Shown here in pieces: positions 1 to 8,368 of a stretch of DNA of 64,000 nucleotides. The notes below the pieces were generated by a model. It was not told the origin of the DNA. It searched no databases and saw nothing but the letters and a program-made list of their open reading frames with translations. The stretch comes from Gordonia sp. OPL2. GTDB lineage: Bacteria; Actinomycetota; Actinomycetes; Mycobacteriales; Mycobacteriaceae. Positions within the stretch are counted from its first letter, which is position 1; every line of letters starts with the position of its first letter. Where the stretch lies: NCBI RefSeq assembly GCF_003797825.1, contig NZ_RKME01000016.1, positions 1 to 64,000 on the forward strand, written 5' to 3'. Position numbers and translations under genes: made by a program.

Positions 1-218
1 CCTTGAACCCGATCGGAAACGACCGCTTCCCGGTCCGAGTCCGACCCACCGGCACACTGATCTCCACCACTCACTCCGTTCCCCACACCCCCACCAGCTG
101 TCTCACGAACAGGCTGGCAGGGAGCGTGTGAACGAAGGTGATGTTTCACAATCGAGGTGTCTGCGTCAGCTTGTCAACTGCACGAGCGTACAACGCGGCG
201 CTGGACGTTGCGCTCTGG
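1..218. other. Gene-free left edge
   Basis: No reading frame here has a convincing start, ribosome binding site or recognisable product; the plus-strand frame that opens at 138 is the antisense of the VOC gene. The only structure seen is a short dispersed element at 138-170, listed separately. Confidence 0.5.
138..170 (+). repeat. Short dispersed element, copy A
   Basis: This stretch begins GGTGATGTTTC and holds the 17-mer ACAATCGAGGTGTCTGC (148-164), which recurs exactly at 56006-56022. A related sequence makes up both arms of the inverted repeat at 50095-50177. It lies about 50 bases beyond the stop codon of the minus-strand VOC gene, so it could be part of a 3' end. Only one arm is clear here. 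Confidence 0.5.
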
Positions 219-716
219 TCAACCGTCGGACGATCGCGCTTTGATCTGCTCGTAGAAGGCCCGCATGTCCGGACCGATTTCGGCCAGCTCGATGCAGGGC
301 ACCCCGGCGTGCCCTGCATCGAGGTAGGCGAATCGCATCGCACCGCCCATGTCGCCCCGCTGGATCACCGCGTTGCCCGACTGTTCCGCGTCATCCACGG
401 CGGCGTCGAAATCCGCAGGCTCGAAACAGATGTGGTGGATACCGGGGCCGCCGCCGCGCAGGAACTCGGTGTAGATGTTCTCGCCGCGTCGAGGCTCGAT
501 GAGCTCGAGTTGCATGTCGCCGATGTACGACAGTGAGATGTGCGCGGTGAAGTCGGCCGGTGCGTCACGGTAGGTGCAGCCGTCTCGGAACTCGATGTCT
601 GGCATTCGGGTCCATTCGCCGGCCCCGCACAGGCGCGACAGCAGACGTTCGGTGGCTTCGATGTCCTCGACAACCCAGGCGGTCTGGGTGATCGGTCCCC
701 ACTGCGATGCGGTCAT
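219..716 (-). CDS. VOC-family (glyoxalase-fold) protein
   Basis: Predicted cytoplasmic protein of about 165 residues in the vicinal-oxygen-chelate superfamily, whose members are metal-dependent lyases, isomerases, dioxygenases or binding proteins. The N-terminal module starts QTAWVVEDIEA, where many relatives carry the first metal-ligand His; it is not clearly present here. The second module has GPGIHHICFEP (metal-ligand His region) and ends with PCIELAE (usual Glu ligand region). Start taken at ATG 716; the open frame runs further upstream but would then enter the end of the toxin gene, whose stop is at 752. It follows the toxin gene on the same strand and may be read through from it. Substrate cannot be told from sequence. 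Confidence 0.75.
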   Translation of the reverse strand: MTASQWGPITQTAWVVEDIEATERLLSRLCGAGEWTRMPDIEFRDGCTYRDAPADFTAHISLSYIGDMQLELIEPRRGENIYTEFLRGGGPGIHHICFEPADFDAAVDDAEQSGNAVIQRGDMGGAMRFAYLDAGHAGVPCIELAEIGPDMRAFYEQIKARSSDG

Positions 717-751
717 GCCCCACGGTACCGACCCGGGTGTGGCCGGTGACG

Positions 752-1324
752 TCACCCGAGGTGACGCAGGACCGCCGGTGTCCACGAGGGCCACGCCGCA
801 TCCCCGATCAGGACGCCCTGGGTGAACTCGGCGACGGGCAGGGGCGCCACCGCTGACGAGCTGTCGTACACGGTGGCCTCATCAGCGCGGGAGATCGCCT
901 CGGCCGCAAGCGGCCAGAGACGACGATGACGGGCGATGATCTTCTCCTCGGGAACGGAGTGCCCTCCTGCCGCAACACGGTGCGCGACACGGAGGACCGA
1001 CAGTCTCTCCGGAACCGCGAGTACATGGAGGATCACGGTGAAGCCGGCCGCGTGGGCGCGGCCGATGAGCTCGAGCTTGGACGGATGGGAGAAGACGGTC
1101 TCGGTGATGAACGAGCGTCCGTCGGCGATCATCCTGTCCCGCGTCGTTGCAGCGATCCGGGCAGCCTCATACGATTTCGCCTCGGAGTCATCCGGCCATC
1201 TCTGTCTGGCGATAAGATCGGCATTGATGAACGGGCTTCCGCGCAGCAACGGGCCGAGTGTCAGCTCGACGAATGTGGATTTGCCGGCCCCGTTCGGACC
1301 GATGACGAGATCGAGACGTCTCAC
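752..1324 (-). CDS. Zeta-toxin-like P-loop kinase
   Basis: Predicted 190-residue P-loop protein of the Zeta toxin/AAA kinase type. Walker A is GPNGAGKST at residues 9-17, followed by INADLIARQRW and FITETVFSHPSK, the order expected of Zeta-like phosphotransferases (substrate-binding Asp, then a Glu-Thr segment). True Zeta toxins phosphorylate UDP-N-acetylglucosamine and block wall synthesis; whether this relative does so is inference. Its start overlaps the end of the upstream ParD-like gene by 4 bases (1321-1324), so the two are translationally coupled and form a toxin-antitoxin operon with the antitoxin first. It is shorter than classical Zeta (about 270-290 residues) and resembles the compact chromosomal forms. 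Confidence 0.8.
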   Translation of the reverse strand: MRRLDLVIGPNGAGKSTFVELTLGPLLRGSPFINADLIARQRWPDDSEAKSYEAARIAATTRDRMIADGRSFITETVFSHPSKLELIGRAHAAGFTVILHVLAVPERLSVLRVAHRVAAGGHSVPEEKIIARHRRLWPLAAEAISRADEATVYDSSSAVAPLPVAEFTQGVLIGDAAWPSWTPAVLRHLG

Positions 1325-1707
1325 TCCTCGTCGACGATCCGGGTTGTGCCATCAGGTCGGTACTCGATCATCCGGCCGTCGTCGTCGAGGGCGACCGTCG
1401 TGGTGCCGCGCTCCTTGAGTGTTTCGCGATAGTCCGCCGTGGCGAGGTGTTCGCCGACTCGAGCACGGATGGCCGCATTGAAAGCCCGGCCCTCGGGCTC
1501 CGTCAGGTCCGTGGTCGGTCGGTCGCCGTTCACCGCGGATTCGATTCGGGCAACGGACGCGGATTCGTGGGAGGTGAGCGCGCGGCCCACGCGGGCCCAG
1601 TACTCGAGCTGCTGGCGTCCGGTGCGGTGCTGTCGCCTGCCCTCGGCGATCGCACTCTCGACCAGATCGGCGTCGAAGCGGGTGACCTTGTCTGCTGAGC
1701 GGGTCAT
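1321..1707 (-). CDS. ParD-like antitoxin
   Basis: Predicted 128-residue antitoxin of the ParD-like family that commonly precedes Zeta-like genes in actinobacteria. The N-terminus (RFDADLVESAIAEGRR...) looks like a ribbon-helix-helix DNA-binding segment, followed by RTGRQQLEYWARVGRAL; the acidic C-terminus (DDDGRMIEYRPDG...) is the likely toxin-neutralising tail. Start at ATG 1707 is chosen because GGAGG lies 5 bases upstream. The toxin gene overlaps its end by 4 bases. The promoter just upstream contains an inverted repeat (1737-1755), as expected for autoregulation by the antitoxin. Family assignment is by pattern recognition. Confidence 0.75.
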   Translation of the reverse strand: MTRSADKVTRFDADLVESAIAEGRRQHRTGRQQLEYWARVGRALTSHESASVARIESAVNGDRPTTDLTEPEGRAFNAAIRARVGEHLATADYRETLKERGTTTVALDDDGRMIEYRPDGTTRIVDEE

Positions 1708-1736
1708 GATGCCTCCAGAGTGCGGTGTGCGCTCCA

Positions 1737-1755
1737 CTGTAGCAATCTGCTACAG
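1737..1755 (-). promoter_or_regulatory. Operator of the toxin-antitoxin operon
   Basis: A perfect 8-base inverted repeat, CTGTAGCA-ATC-TGCTACAG, lies 30 bases upstream of the antitoxin start. Read on the minus strand its right part contains TACAGT, a plausible -10 element, so protein bound here would block transcription. Autorepression is inferred from family behaviour. Confidence 0.6.
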
Positions 1756-1786
1756 CGCCATGCGACCACACGAGGCGCGGGTGGGC

Positions 1787-2716
1787 TCAGCTGCGGACAC
1801 GCCTCCTCGGCCGTTGCGGTTGCCGTTCGGCGACCGCTCGGGCCAGCGCCTCGCGGATCGCGCGCACCGCGGGATGCCCCGCGCGGCCGTCGCGGACGGC
1901 GGTGTAGAGGATGCGCAGCGGGTCGCCGGGGAGGCCGACGAGCTGAGTCCCCTCCAGATGGTCGGCGGCGATGAGGGCCGGGACGAACGCAACGGCGTGT
2001 CCGGTCCGGACGAGATGGGCGTGCAGCAGCGGGTCCGGTCCCTCGAACCGGACCCGCGGCTCGAAACCCGCACTGCGACAGACGACTCGTGCCCAATCCC
2101 CGCTGGCGCTGCCGGGCGGGTCCAGCGCCCACGGTGTGGAGGCGAGCTCGGCGATCGTCGTCGGCGCGGTACTCCACGGTCCGTCCGACGGGATGGCCAG
2201 GTAGATCGGGTCGGTGACGAGGTCGGTGCGGTCGGCGCCTTCGCGGACCGGATCGGGCAGTCCCGGGTACTCCTCGCCCAGGATGACGTCGAACTGACTC
2301 GACAGGAGTCCGCTGAACGCGGTGTCGACGTCGCGCATGGTGATCTCGACCTGAAGCGCCGGATGGCTCTGTTCGAGCAAGGTGAGCACGGCCGGAGCGA
2401 TCTCGAGGACGACCGTCTGGAACGACGCCAACCGCAGTGTTCCGCGCACGCTCGGCTGCGCGGCGGCCAGATCGGCCTCGGCCCGTTCCAGCTGGGCGAG
2501 CACGATCTCGGTGTGGGCGACCAGGGCGAGCGCATCGTCGGTGAGCCGGACCCTGCGTCCGACGTGCTCGAGGAGTTGAACCCCGGTCTCACGCTCGAGC
2601 ATCGACAGCTGCTGGGAGATCGCCGACGGTGTATACGAGAGCGCCTGCGCCACCTGTGCCAATGTGCCGCGCACATGCAGTTCGCGCAGAATCCTCAGCC
2701 GCGTCACATTGAGCAT
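1787..2716 (-). CDS. LysR-family transcriptional regulator
   Basis: Predicted 309-residue LysR-type regulator. Residues 1-60 form the winged helix-turn-helix (LAQVAQALSYTPSAISQQLS, then LERETGVQLLEHVGRRVRLT); residues about 90-290 form the two-lobed effector-binding domain starting GTLRLASFQT. It lies divergent to the EamA exporter gene with about 90 bases between starts, the classic arrangement for a LysR protein controlling an exporter in response to its substrate. A proline and arginine-rich tail ends the protein. The effector is unknown; amino-acid-like ligands are a guess from the exporter family. Confidence 0.9.
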   Translation of the reverse strand: MLNVTRLRILRELHVRGTLAQVAQALSYTPSAISQQLSMLERETGVQLLEHVGRRVRLTDDALALVAHTEIVLAQLERAEADLAAAQPSVRGTLRLASFQTVVLEIAPAVLTLLEQSHPALQVEITMRDVDTAFSGLLSSQFDVILGEEYPGLPDPVREGADRTDLVTDPIYLAIPSDGPWSTAPTTIAELASTPWALDPPGSASGDWARVVCRSAGFEPRVRFEGPDPLLHAHLVRTGHAVAFVPALIAADHLEGTQLVGLPGDPLRILYTAVRDGRAGHPAVRAIREALARAVAERQPQRPRRRVRS

Positions 2717-2806
2717 CGCCCACCTATCGATTGATTAGCAGAACTGATCATATAGCGGCAGAAACATTAACTGGACTGATTGACGGCACAGGTCGATCCT
2801 GGATGT
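2717..2806. promoter_or_regulatory. Divergent LysR/EamA promoter region
   Basis: AT-rich interval with ATCGATTGAT and TGATCATATAGC, the last a likely -10 (TATAGC) for the exporter gene. This is where LysR-type sites would be expected; no single site can be fixed by eye. Confidence 0.4.
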
Positions 2807-3718
2807 ATGAATCTCACGTCGCGCGCATCCGGTGGCAGCGGTCCCGCCGCCGCGATGATCTTGGGTTCGTGCGTGTCGTTGCAGTTCGGAGCGGCGATCG
2901 CCGTGCACCTGTTCCCGACGATGGGTTCCTGGGGTGTGACGGCTCTGCGGCTCGGTTTCGCGGCGATCATCCTGCTGATCGCGGTCCGACCACGATTCCT
3001 GCGTTGGACCGGTACGCAGTGGCGTTCGGTCATCTACTTCGGGGTCGCGCTCGCCGGCATGAACGGTTCGTTCTACTGCGCGATCGAACGCCTGCCCTTG
3101 GGTGCAGCGGTCGCGATCGAGTTCCTCGGACCCCTGCTGTTGTCGGCTGCGCTGTCACGCCGGGCGGTCGATCTCGCCTGGGTGTCGCTGGCGTTTCTGG
3201 GCATCGGTCTGCTCGGCGTCGAGAGTGTCACGCAGGCCGACTCGCTGGACCCTGTCGGCGTGCTGTTCGCCCTCATCGCCGGATCGTTCTGGGTGCTCTA
3301 CATCCTCACCAGCGCGCGCGTCGGGCAGCAGGTGCCCGGGGCCGGCGGATTGGCGATGGCTCTGGTGCTCTCGTCGCTGTTCGTGCTGCCGATGGGAGCC
3401 TCCGGCGTGGCGCATGCCGCGACCGAACCGGGCCTACTGGCGTTGGCGTTGGGCGTCGCCCTGATGTCGTCGGTGATTCCCTACACACTGGAACTCGCTG
3501 CGCTGCGCCGACTTCCGCGCAACGTCTTCGGCATCCTGCTCAGCCTCGAACCCATCGTCGCCGCACTGGCCGGCTGGACTCTGCTCCATCAGCCGACCGG
3601 TCCGCTGCGCCTGGCGGCCATCGCGTTGGTCATCGTCGCGAGTATCGGGACTATCGTGACGGCGCCGAAGGCGGTGCGGGCGCGCGAGGACGCGGACGTG
3701 CTGGAACCGGTGTCGTAG
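2807..3718 (+). CDS. EamA/RhtA-like drug-metabolite transporter
   Basis: Predicted inner-membrane exporter of 303 residues with about ten hydrophobic segments arranged as two EamA repeats, the second running to ALVIVASIGTIVTAP before a short charged cytoplasmic tail. Sequence resembles RhtA-type threonine/homoserine exporters (YCAIERLPLGAAVAIEFLGP, then SSVIPYTLELAALRRLP, both characteristic of that subgroup). Start at ATG 2807 is preferred over an upstream TTG. Divergent from the LysR gene, which probably controls it. Substrate is inferred only from the family. Confidence 0.88.
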   Translation: MNLTSRASGGSGPAAAMILGSCVSLQFGAAIAVHLFPTMGSWGVTALRLGFAAIILLIAVRPRFLRWTGTQWRSVIYFGVALAGMNGSFYCAIERLPLGAAVAIEFLGPLLLSAALSRRAVDLAWVSLAFLGIGLLGVESVTQADSLDPVGVLFALIAGSFWVLYILTSARVGQQVPGAGGLAMALVLSSLFVLPMGASGVAHAATEPGLLALALGVALMSSVIPYTLELAALRRLPRNVFGILLSLEPIVAALAGWTLLHQPTGPLRLAAIALVIVASIGTIVTAPKAVRAREDADVLEPVS

Positions 3719-3830
3719 GTGAGACGGGTCGGTTATCCGGGACGCGTCTGGTCTGCGCTGCGCCGCACACCTGCGCGACGGGTACCGGCGCCGCGGAAAG
3801 GAAACCCGACCCACCCGCGTTGCACGTCAC

Positions 3831-4280
3831 ATGACCACAACCGCCGAGTACGACCCCGAACTTCTCCGCATCGTCGCCGATCACAAGCAGTCCATCCTGA
3901 TCACGCTGCGCAAGGACGGCCGCCCGCAGTCGTCGAACGTCGTGCACGTGTGGGACGCCGAGTCCGGCACGGCGTCGGTGTCGGTGACCGCCACGCGTGC
4001 CAAGTCCCGCAACGTCGAGCGTGATCCCCGCGTCAGCCTGCACGTACTGGGTGATGGCTTCTTCTCCGGTTATGCCGTCGTCGAGGGCATCGGGGAACTC
4101 ACCCCGGTCGCTGCGGCACCGGACGACGAGACGGTGCAGGCGCTCGTCGACTACTACCGGACGTTCGGCGGCGAGCATCCCGACTGGGACGACTATCGGC
4201 GGACGATGGTCTCCGAACAGCGACGCCTGTTGCGGATTCGGCCGCAGAAGATCTATGGCATGACACGCATGCCCGGCTGA
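3831..4280 (+). CDS. PPOX-class F420-dependent oxidoreductase
   Basis: Predicted 149-residue split-barrel flavin or deazaflavin-binding protein of the pyridoxamine-5'-phosphate-oxidase fold. ILITLRKDGRPQSSNV and the following AKSRNVERDPRVSLHV are typical of the actinobacterial F420-binding PPOX group, which includes F420-dependent biliverdin reductase. A C-terminal RLLRIRPQKIYG strand completes the barrel. The start is ATG 3831; a GGAAAGG lies upstream but is distant (more than 25 bases). It stands alone, convergent with the following aldo/keto reductase. Cofactor use (F420 rather than FMN) is family inference. Confidence 0.85.
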   Translation: MTTTAEYDPELLRIVADHKQSILITLRKDGRPQSSNVVHVWDAESGTASVSVTATRAKSRNVERDPRVSLHVLGDGFFSGYAVVEGIGELTPVAAAPDDETVQALVDYYRTFGGEHPDWDDYRRTMVSEQRRLLRIRPQKIYGMTRMPG

Positions 4281-4281
4281 T

Positions 4282-4299
4282 CGTCGCCTCGCGGCGACG
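4282..4299. terminator. Bidirectional terminator hairpin
   Basis: CGTCGCC-TCGC-GGCGACG forms a perfect 7-base stem with a 4-base loop directly after the stop of the plus-strand PPOX gene and before the end of the minus-strand reductase gene. There is no T-run. Confidence 0.5.
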
Positions 4300-4332
4300 G
4301 GACTGCGGCCAGGAGGGTCGGGGAGTGTCGGA

Positions 4333-5217
4333 TCACGCCTCGGGGATGTCGAGCCCGAACTTCTCGCGCGTGATCTCCTCGGGCTCGGGGCCACCGCGAA
4401 CCCCGGTGTCGAGGGCATCGATGGCGTCGAGCTCGTCGGCGTCGAGTTCGAAGTCGAAGACGTCGAAGTTCTCCGCGATCCGCGACGGCGTCACCGATTT
4501 CGGGATGACCTGACGACCCTGCTGCAGGTGCCAGCGCAGCATGACCTGGGCGGCGGACTTGTGGTGGTCGCGCGCGATCTTCGTGATCGTCGGGTCCTCG
4601 AGGGTCGAGCCGTGTGAGCCGTCACGGTAGAACGTGATCCCGCCGATCGGCGACCACGCCTGCGACACGATGCCGTGGGCGGCGTTCGCCTCCAGGAGCG
4701 CGGACTGCCGGAAGTAGGGATGCACTTCGATCTGGTTGATCGCCGGAACCACCGACGTGGCGTCGAGAAGACGTTCGAGGTGATCAGGCATGAAATTGCT
4801 GACCCCGATCGCCCGGACCTTGCCGTCGGCCAACAGACGCTCGAGCGCCTTGTAGGCGTCGATGGTCAGATCGAACTCGCCGGGAAGTGCCTGATGCAGG
4901 ATCAGGAGGTCGATCTGTTCGAGATCGAGCTTGCCCGCCGCCTTGTCGTAGGCGTGCAGGGTGGAGTCGTAGCCGTAATCGGTGATCCAGACCTTCGTCT
5001 CGATGAACAGCTCGTCCCGATCGATGCCCGACCGTCGGATCGCGTCGCCGACGCCCCGTTCGTTGAGGTAGGCCGCGGCGGTGTCGATGTGCCGATAGCC
5101 GACCTCCAGCGCTGTCTCGACCGCGGTCGTCGTCTCCTCCGGTGGAGTCTGGTAGACGCCGAAACCCAATGCCGGGATGTGGATTCCATTGTTGAGTTCG
5201 ATCTGCGGTATCGCCAT
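4333..5217 (-). CDS. Aldo/keto reductase (AKR5-like)
   Basis: Predicted NADPH-dependent carbonyl reductase of 294 residues, single-domain TIM barrel. The catalytic tetrad is visible: Asp in GYRHIDTAAAY with its Tyr, Lys in FIETKVW and His in LLILHQAL. The coenzyme 2'-phosphate loop is IPKSVTPSRIAENFDVFDF. It resembles the 2,5-diketo-gluconate reductase/mycobacterial AKR5 group. Start at ATG 5217 (MAIPQIELNNG) agrees with family length; the open frame continues far upstream but that extension is antisense to the DUF2255 gene and is not coding. Natural substrate is unknown, possibly methylglyoxal or other aldehydes. Confidence 0.92.
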   Translation of the reverse strand: MAIPQIELNNGIHIPALGFGVYQTPPEETTTAVETALEVGYRHIDTAAAYLNERGVGDAIRRSGIDRDELFIETKVWITDYGYDSTLHAYDKAAGKLDLEQIDLLILHQALPGEFDLTIDAYKALERLLADGKVRAIGVSNFMPDHLERLLDATSVVPAINQIEVHPYFRQSALLEANAAHGIVSQAWSPIGGITFYRDGSHGSTLEDPTITKIARDHHKSAAQVMLRWHLQQGRQVIPKSVTPSRIAENFDVFDFELDADELDAIDALDTGVRGGPEPEEITREKFGLDIPEA

Positions 5218-5343
5218 GGGTTTCACGGTACGCCGGTGGGGAAGTCGGTAGGAGTGTCTATCGGGACGTGTACTGGCAGTACCTCCCACGGGCCCGCCGA
5301 CGGATCTATCGTGTGAACTGCGGCAACGAAAGGATTTTCGACG

Positions 5344-5718
5344 ATGACATGGACCGATGACGAACTGAAGCGAGTGGGCGACGCCGATGAATTGCAGGTC
5401 TCCTCGTACCGATCGGACGGCACGCTCCGGCCGTTCGTCACGATCTGGGTGGTGCGCACCGGCGACAACCTCTACATCCGGTCGGCGTACGGACGTGAGA
5501 ACGGCTGGTACAGGCGGGCGGTGACCAGCGGCCGGGGTCAGATCCGGGCCGGTGGAGTGGAGAAAGACGTCACGTTCGTCGAACCGACCGAGGACGTGCA
5601 CTCGGCGTTGGACGATGCGTATCACGCCAAGTACGACCGATACGGAGCCAAGATCGTGGGAACGGTCGTGGCTCCGCACGGCGTCGGGGTCACCCTTCGC
5701 CTCGATTCGGAGGACTGA
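5344..5718 (+). CDS. DUF2255 family protein
   Basis: Predicted 124-residue soluble protein of the DUF2255 family, which has a split-barrel-like fold and unknown function. TWTDDELKRVGDADELQVSS at the N-terminus and LYIRSAYGRENGWYRRA are typical of the family. AAAGGATT sits about 10 bases upstream of ATG 5344, and a possible -10 (TATCGT) precedes it. It is divergent from the aldo/keto reductase and convergent with the MFS gene. The Arg-rich segment could bind a nucleotide or flavin, but nothing shows this directly. Confidence 0.85.
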   Translation: MTWTDDELKRVGDADELQVSSYRSDGTLRPFVTIWVVRTGDNLYIRSAYGRENGWYRRAVTSGRGQIRAGGVEKDVTFVEPTEDVHSALDDAYHAKYDRYGAKIVGTVVAPHGVGVTLRLDSED

Positions 5719-5743
5719 ACGCCGAACACCCTCGCGCGGCCTC

Positions 5744-7219
5744 TCACACTGCAGGCGGCGCCCCGGCGACGTCGTCGGTGATCCGCTCGCGCGACAGCAG
5801 GAACCAGCCCGCGATCGCGGCGAGCACGAGAGCGATTGCGGCACCATAGAATCCGACGGCGATGGCGTCGGCGGAACTGTGCAGGATCTCCGCCTTCGGG
5901 TTCAGGCTGTGGTGTGCGGCGACGGTTCCGGTGTGTTCGCGGGCGAGGACGACCGCGCCGATGATCGCGACACCCAGCGTGCCGCCTAGTTGCCGGATGG
6001 TCTGCACGATTCCCGAGGCCTGCGCGCGGTCGGCGGCGGTGACCCGGCCGAGCGCGTCGGTGTTGACGGGCGAGAAGATCAGGCCCAGGCCGAGTCCGGC
6101 GATGATCATCCCCGGCACCTGGATGCCGTACTCGAGCCGACTCAGCGACAACGCCCACAGCACGACGCCGACGGTGGCGATGAGCAGCCCGGTCAGCACC
6201 GGTCCGCGGACCCCCGATCGGTCGTACCAGCGGCCGGCGAGTTGGGCGCCGACGGCGATGGGGATGATCAGCGGCAGTGCGGCCACACCCGCCATGATCG
6301 GTGAGTACCCCAGCAGATCCTGGACATACAGCGTCGAGAACAGCACGATGGCCAGCAGTCCGAACTGCACCGCGAACAGGACGACGAGATTGCCGGAGAA
6401 CGCTTTTCGCACGAACAGGCGCACATCGACGAGTGGTTCGTCGGACCGCGTCTGTGTCCACACGAAGAATCCGGTGATCACCACCCCGACGGCGAGTAGC
6501 CCTAGGGTGGTCGGCGATCCCCAGCCCCATTGACTCGACTGCTGGATCGCGTAGACCGACAGGGCGAGCCCGGCGATCATCAGTGCCGCGGAGATGGGTT
6601 GAATGCGCAGTGATGGCTGGCGGGTGTTGTCCGGTTTCGCCCGGGCGACGAGGACGAGCGCGAGCAGTCCGACGGGGACGTTGAGCCAGAAGACCGCGCG
6701 CCAGGTGACCCACTCGGTCAGTGCGCCACCGAGCAGCGGTCCGATCGCGAGGAAGATCTGACTGATTCCCACGTACACGGCCATCGCGCGACCACGTACC
6801 GACACGGGGAACGCGTCCATCACGATGGTCGCGCTGGCCGGCATCATCAGCGCCGCGCCGATGCCCTGGACGGCGCGGGCGATGATCATCCACTCCTCAC
6901 CGAAGGAGCCGACCGGCGCCAATCCGCAGAACGCGGACGCGACGAAGAAGATGGTGACACCGAGTCGGAAGGTGGTGACGGGACCGATCTTCGCGCCGAG
7001 TTTCCCGCCGAGCGCGACCATGGCCGCCATCGCCAGGACGTAGGCGTTGACCACCCACTGCTGGCCCGACGCGGTGAGCGGCAACTCGCGCGTCATCGTC
7101 GGTAGCGCGACGGTCACCACGGTCTGATCGAGCATGATCATCGACAGACTGCCGGTCATCGCGACCAGGGTCAGCCAGGCGTGACGGGTCGCGCCCGTCG
7201 TCGTGGAGGTGGTGGTCAC
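5744..7219 (-). CDS. MFS transporter, DHA2 (14-TMS) drug efflux family
   Basis: Predicted 491-residue proton-coupled exporter with about 14 membrane segments. It begins with a short polar N-terminus, then LDQTVVTVALPTM (motif D1 region of DHA2 pumps), LGGKLGAKIG (motif A position) and WRAVFWLNVPVGLLAL, the hallmark after TM6 in EmrB/QacA relatives. Motif C-like glycines occur in GIGAALMMPAS. No regulator gene adjoins it, unlike the other three MFS genes in the window. Substrate cannot be predicted; antiseptics, dyes or antibiotics are usual for the family. Confidence 0.92.
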   Translation of the reverse strand: MTTTSTTTGATRHAWLTLVAMTGSLSMIMLDQTVVTVALPTMTRELPLTASGQQWVVNAYVLAMAAMVALGGKLGAKIGPVTTFRLGVTIFFVASAFCGLAPVGSFGEEWMIIARAVQGIGAALMMPASATIVMDAFPVSVRGRAMAVYVGISQIFLAIGPLLGGALTEWVTWRAVFWLNVPVGLLALVLVARAKPDNTRQPSLRIQPISAALMIAGLALSVYAIQQSSQWGWGSPTTLGLLAVGVVITGFFVWTQTRSDEPLVDVRLFVRKAFSGNLVVLFAVQFGLLAIVLFSTLYVQDLLGYSPIMAGVAALPLIIPIAVGAQLAGRWYDRSGVRGPVLTGLLIATVGVVLWALSLSRLEYGIQVPGMIIAGLGLGLIFSPVNTDALGRVTAADRAQASGIVQTIRQLGGTLGVAIIGAVVLAREHTGTVAAHHSLNPKAEILHSSADAIAVGFYGAAIALVLAAIAGWFLLSRERITDDVAGAPPAV

Positions 7220-7369
7220 CGTGTCCTCGCTCTCGGTCGATCCCGTGACGATCGGTGTCGCGGGGTGATGGGATCAACCGAACAGCAGGACCCTCACAAA
7301 CCGCTCACATCGACCATCATCGGCCAGATACGAGTCGCGCAAGGGGCGATCGAGCAGGTGACGCGGAGG

Positions 7370-8347
7370 TCAGAATCCTTCGGGCTCGCGCGGTGTGTAC
7401 GGCGCCTCGAGTGCGGCGAGCTCGTCGGCGTCGAGCACGACGTCCAGAGAGGCGACGGCGTCGTCGAGGTGTGCCGCCTTGGTGGCGCCGACGATCGGTG
7501 CCGTCACCGCCGACTGCTGACGAACCCAGGCCAGGGCGACCTGCGCCCGGGAGACACCACGCCTGTCGGCGATCGAGGCGACGGTCTCGATGATCGTGCT
7601 GTCGGACTCGGCGTCCTGCCGGTACATACGGACGGTCATCGCGTCGGTCTCGCTGCGCGCGGTCGTCTCGCCTGCCGGTCGGGTCAGCCGCCCCCGCGCG
7701 AGCGGACTCCACGGAAGAATCCCGACGCCCTGGTCCAACGCGAACGGATGCATCTCGCGTTCCTCCTCGCGCTGGATGAGGTTGTACTGATCCTGCATGG
7801 AGACGAAACGCGTCCAGCCGTGCAGGTCGGCGGTGAACTGCATGGTCGCGAACTGCCAGGTCCACATGCTCGACGCGCCGAGGTAGCGGACCTTACCGGC
7901 CTTGACGACGTCGTGCAGCGCCTCCATCGTCTCCTCGATCGGAACGTCCGGATCGAACCGGTGGATCTGATAGAGGTCGACGTAGTCGGTGCCCAACCGG
8001 GCGAGGCTGGCGTCGATGGCACTCATGATGTGCTTGCGGGACAGCCCTCGCGAGTTGGGGCCGTCGCCGGTCGGGAAGAACACCTTGGTCGCGATGACCA
8101 CCTCGTCGCGGCGCGCGAAGTCGGCGACCGCGCGTCCGACGATCTCCTCGCTGGAACCGGCCGAGTAATAGTCGGCGGTGTCGAGCGTGGTGATCCCGGC
8201 CTCGAGCGCCGCGCGGATCAGAGGTCGCGACGACTCCTCGTCGAGTGTCCACTCGTGCGGTCCGCGCCCGGGATCGCCGAAACTCATGCAGCCGAGGACG
8301 AGCTCGGAGACGGACAGACCTGAGGTACCCAGACGCTGAGAGTCCAT
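7370..8347 (-). CDS. Aldo/keto reductase (large, multi-purpose type)
   Basis: Predicted 325-residue NADPH-dependent oxidoreductase of the YajO/Tas-like aldo/keto group. The tetrad is seen as Asp and Tyr in LDTADYYSAGSSEE, Lys in VVIATKVFFPTGDG and His in LYQIHRFDPDVP. AQVALAWVRQQ and PIVGATKAAHL form the C-terminal coenzyme region. It ends 150 bases from the MFS start and begins only 21 bases after the 3-hydroxyacyl-CoA dehydrogenase stop, so it is likely co-transcribed with the latter. Substrate unknown. Confidence 0.92.
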   Translation of the reverse strand: MDSQRLGTSGLSVSELVLGCMSFGDPGRGPHEWTLDEESSRPLIRAALEAGITTLDTADYYSAGSSEEIVGRAVADFARRDEVVIATKVFFPTGDGPNSRGLSRKHIMSAIDASLARLGTDYVDLYQIHRFDPDVPIEETMEALHDVVKAGKVRYLGASSMWTWQFATMQFTADLHGWTRFVSMQDQYNLIQREEEREMHPFALDQGVGILPWSPLARGRLTRPAGETTARSETDAMTVRMYRQDAESDSTIIETVASIADRRGVSRAQVALAWVRQQSAVTAPIVGATKAAHLDDAVASLDVVLDADELAALEAPYTPREPEGF

Positions 8348-8368
8348 GGCGCCCTTCCTGATCAGTGG

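Noticed and set aside
1439..2734. Plus-strand open frame of 431 codons
   Set aside because: It lies opposite the antitoxin and LysR genes, has Arg/Asp-rich low-complexity sequence typical of antisense frames in high-GC DNA, and no ribosome binding site.
5218..5847. Long N-terminal extension of the aldo/keto reductase
   Set aside because: The extension is antisense to the DUF2255 gene and unlike any aldo/keto reductase; ATG 5217 gives the family length.
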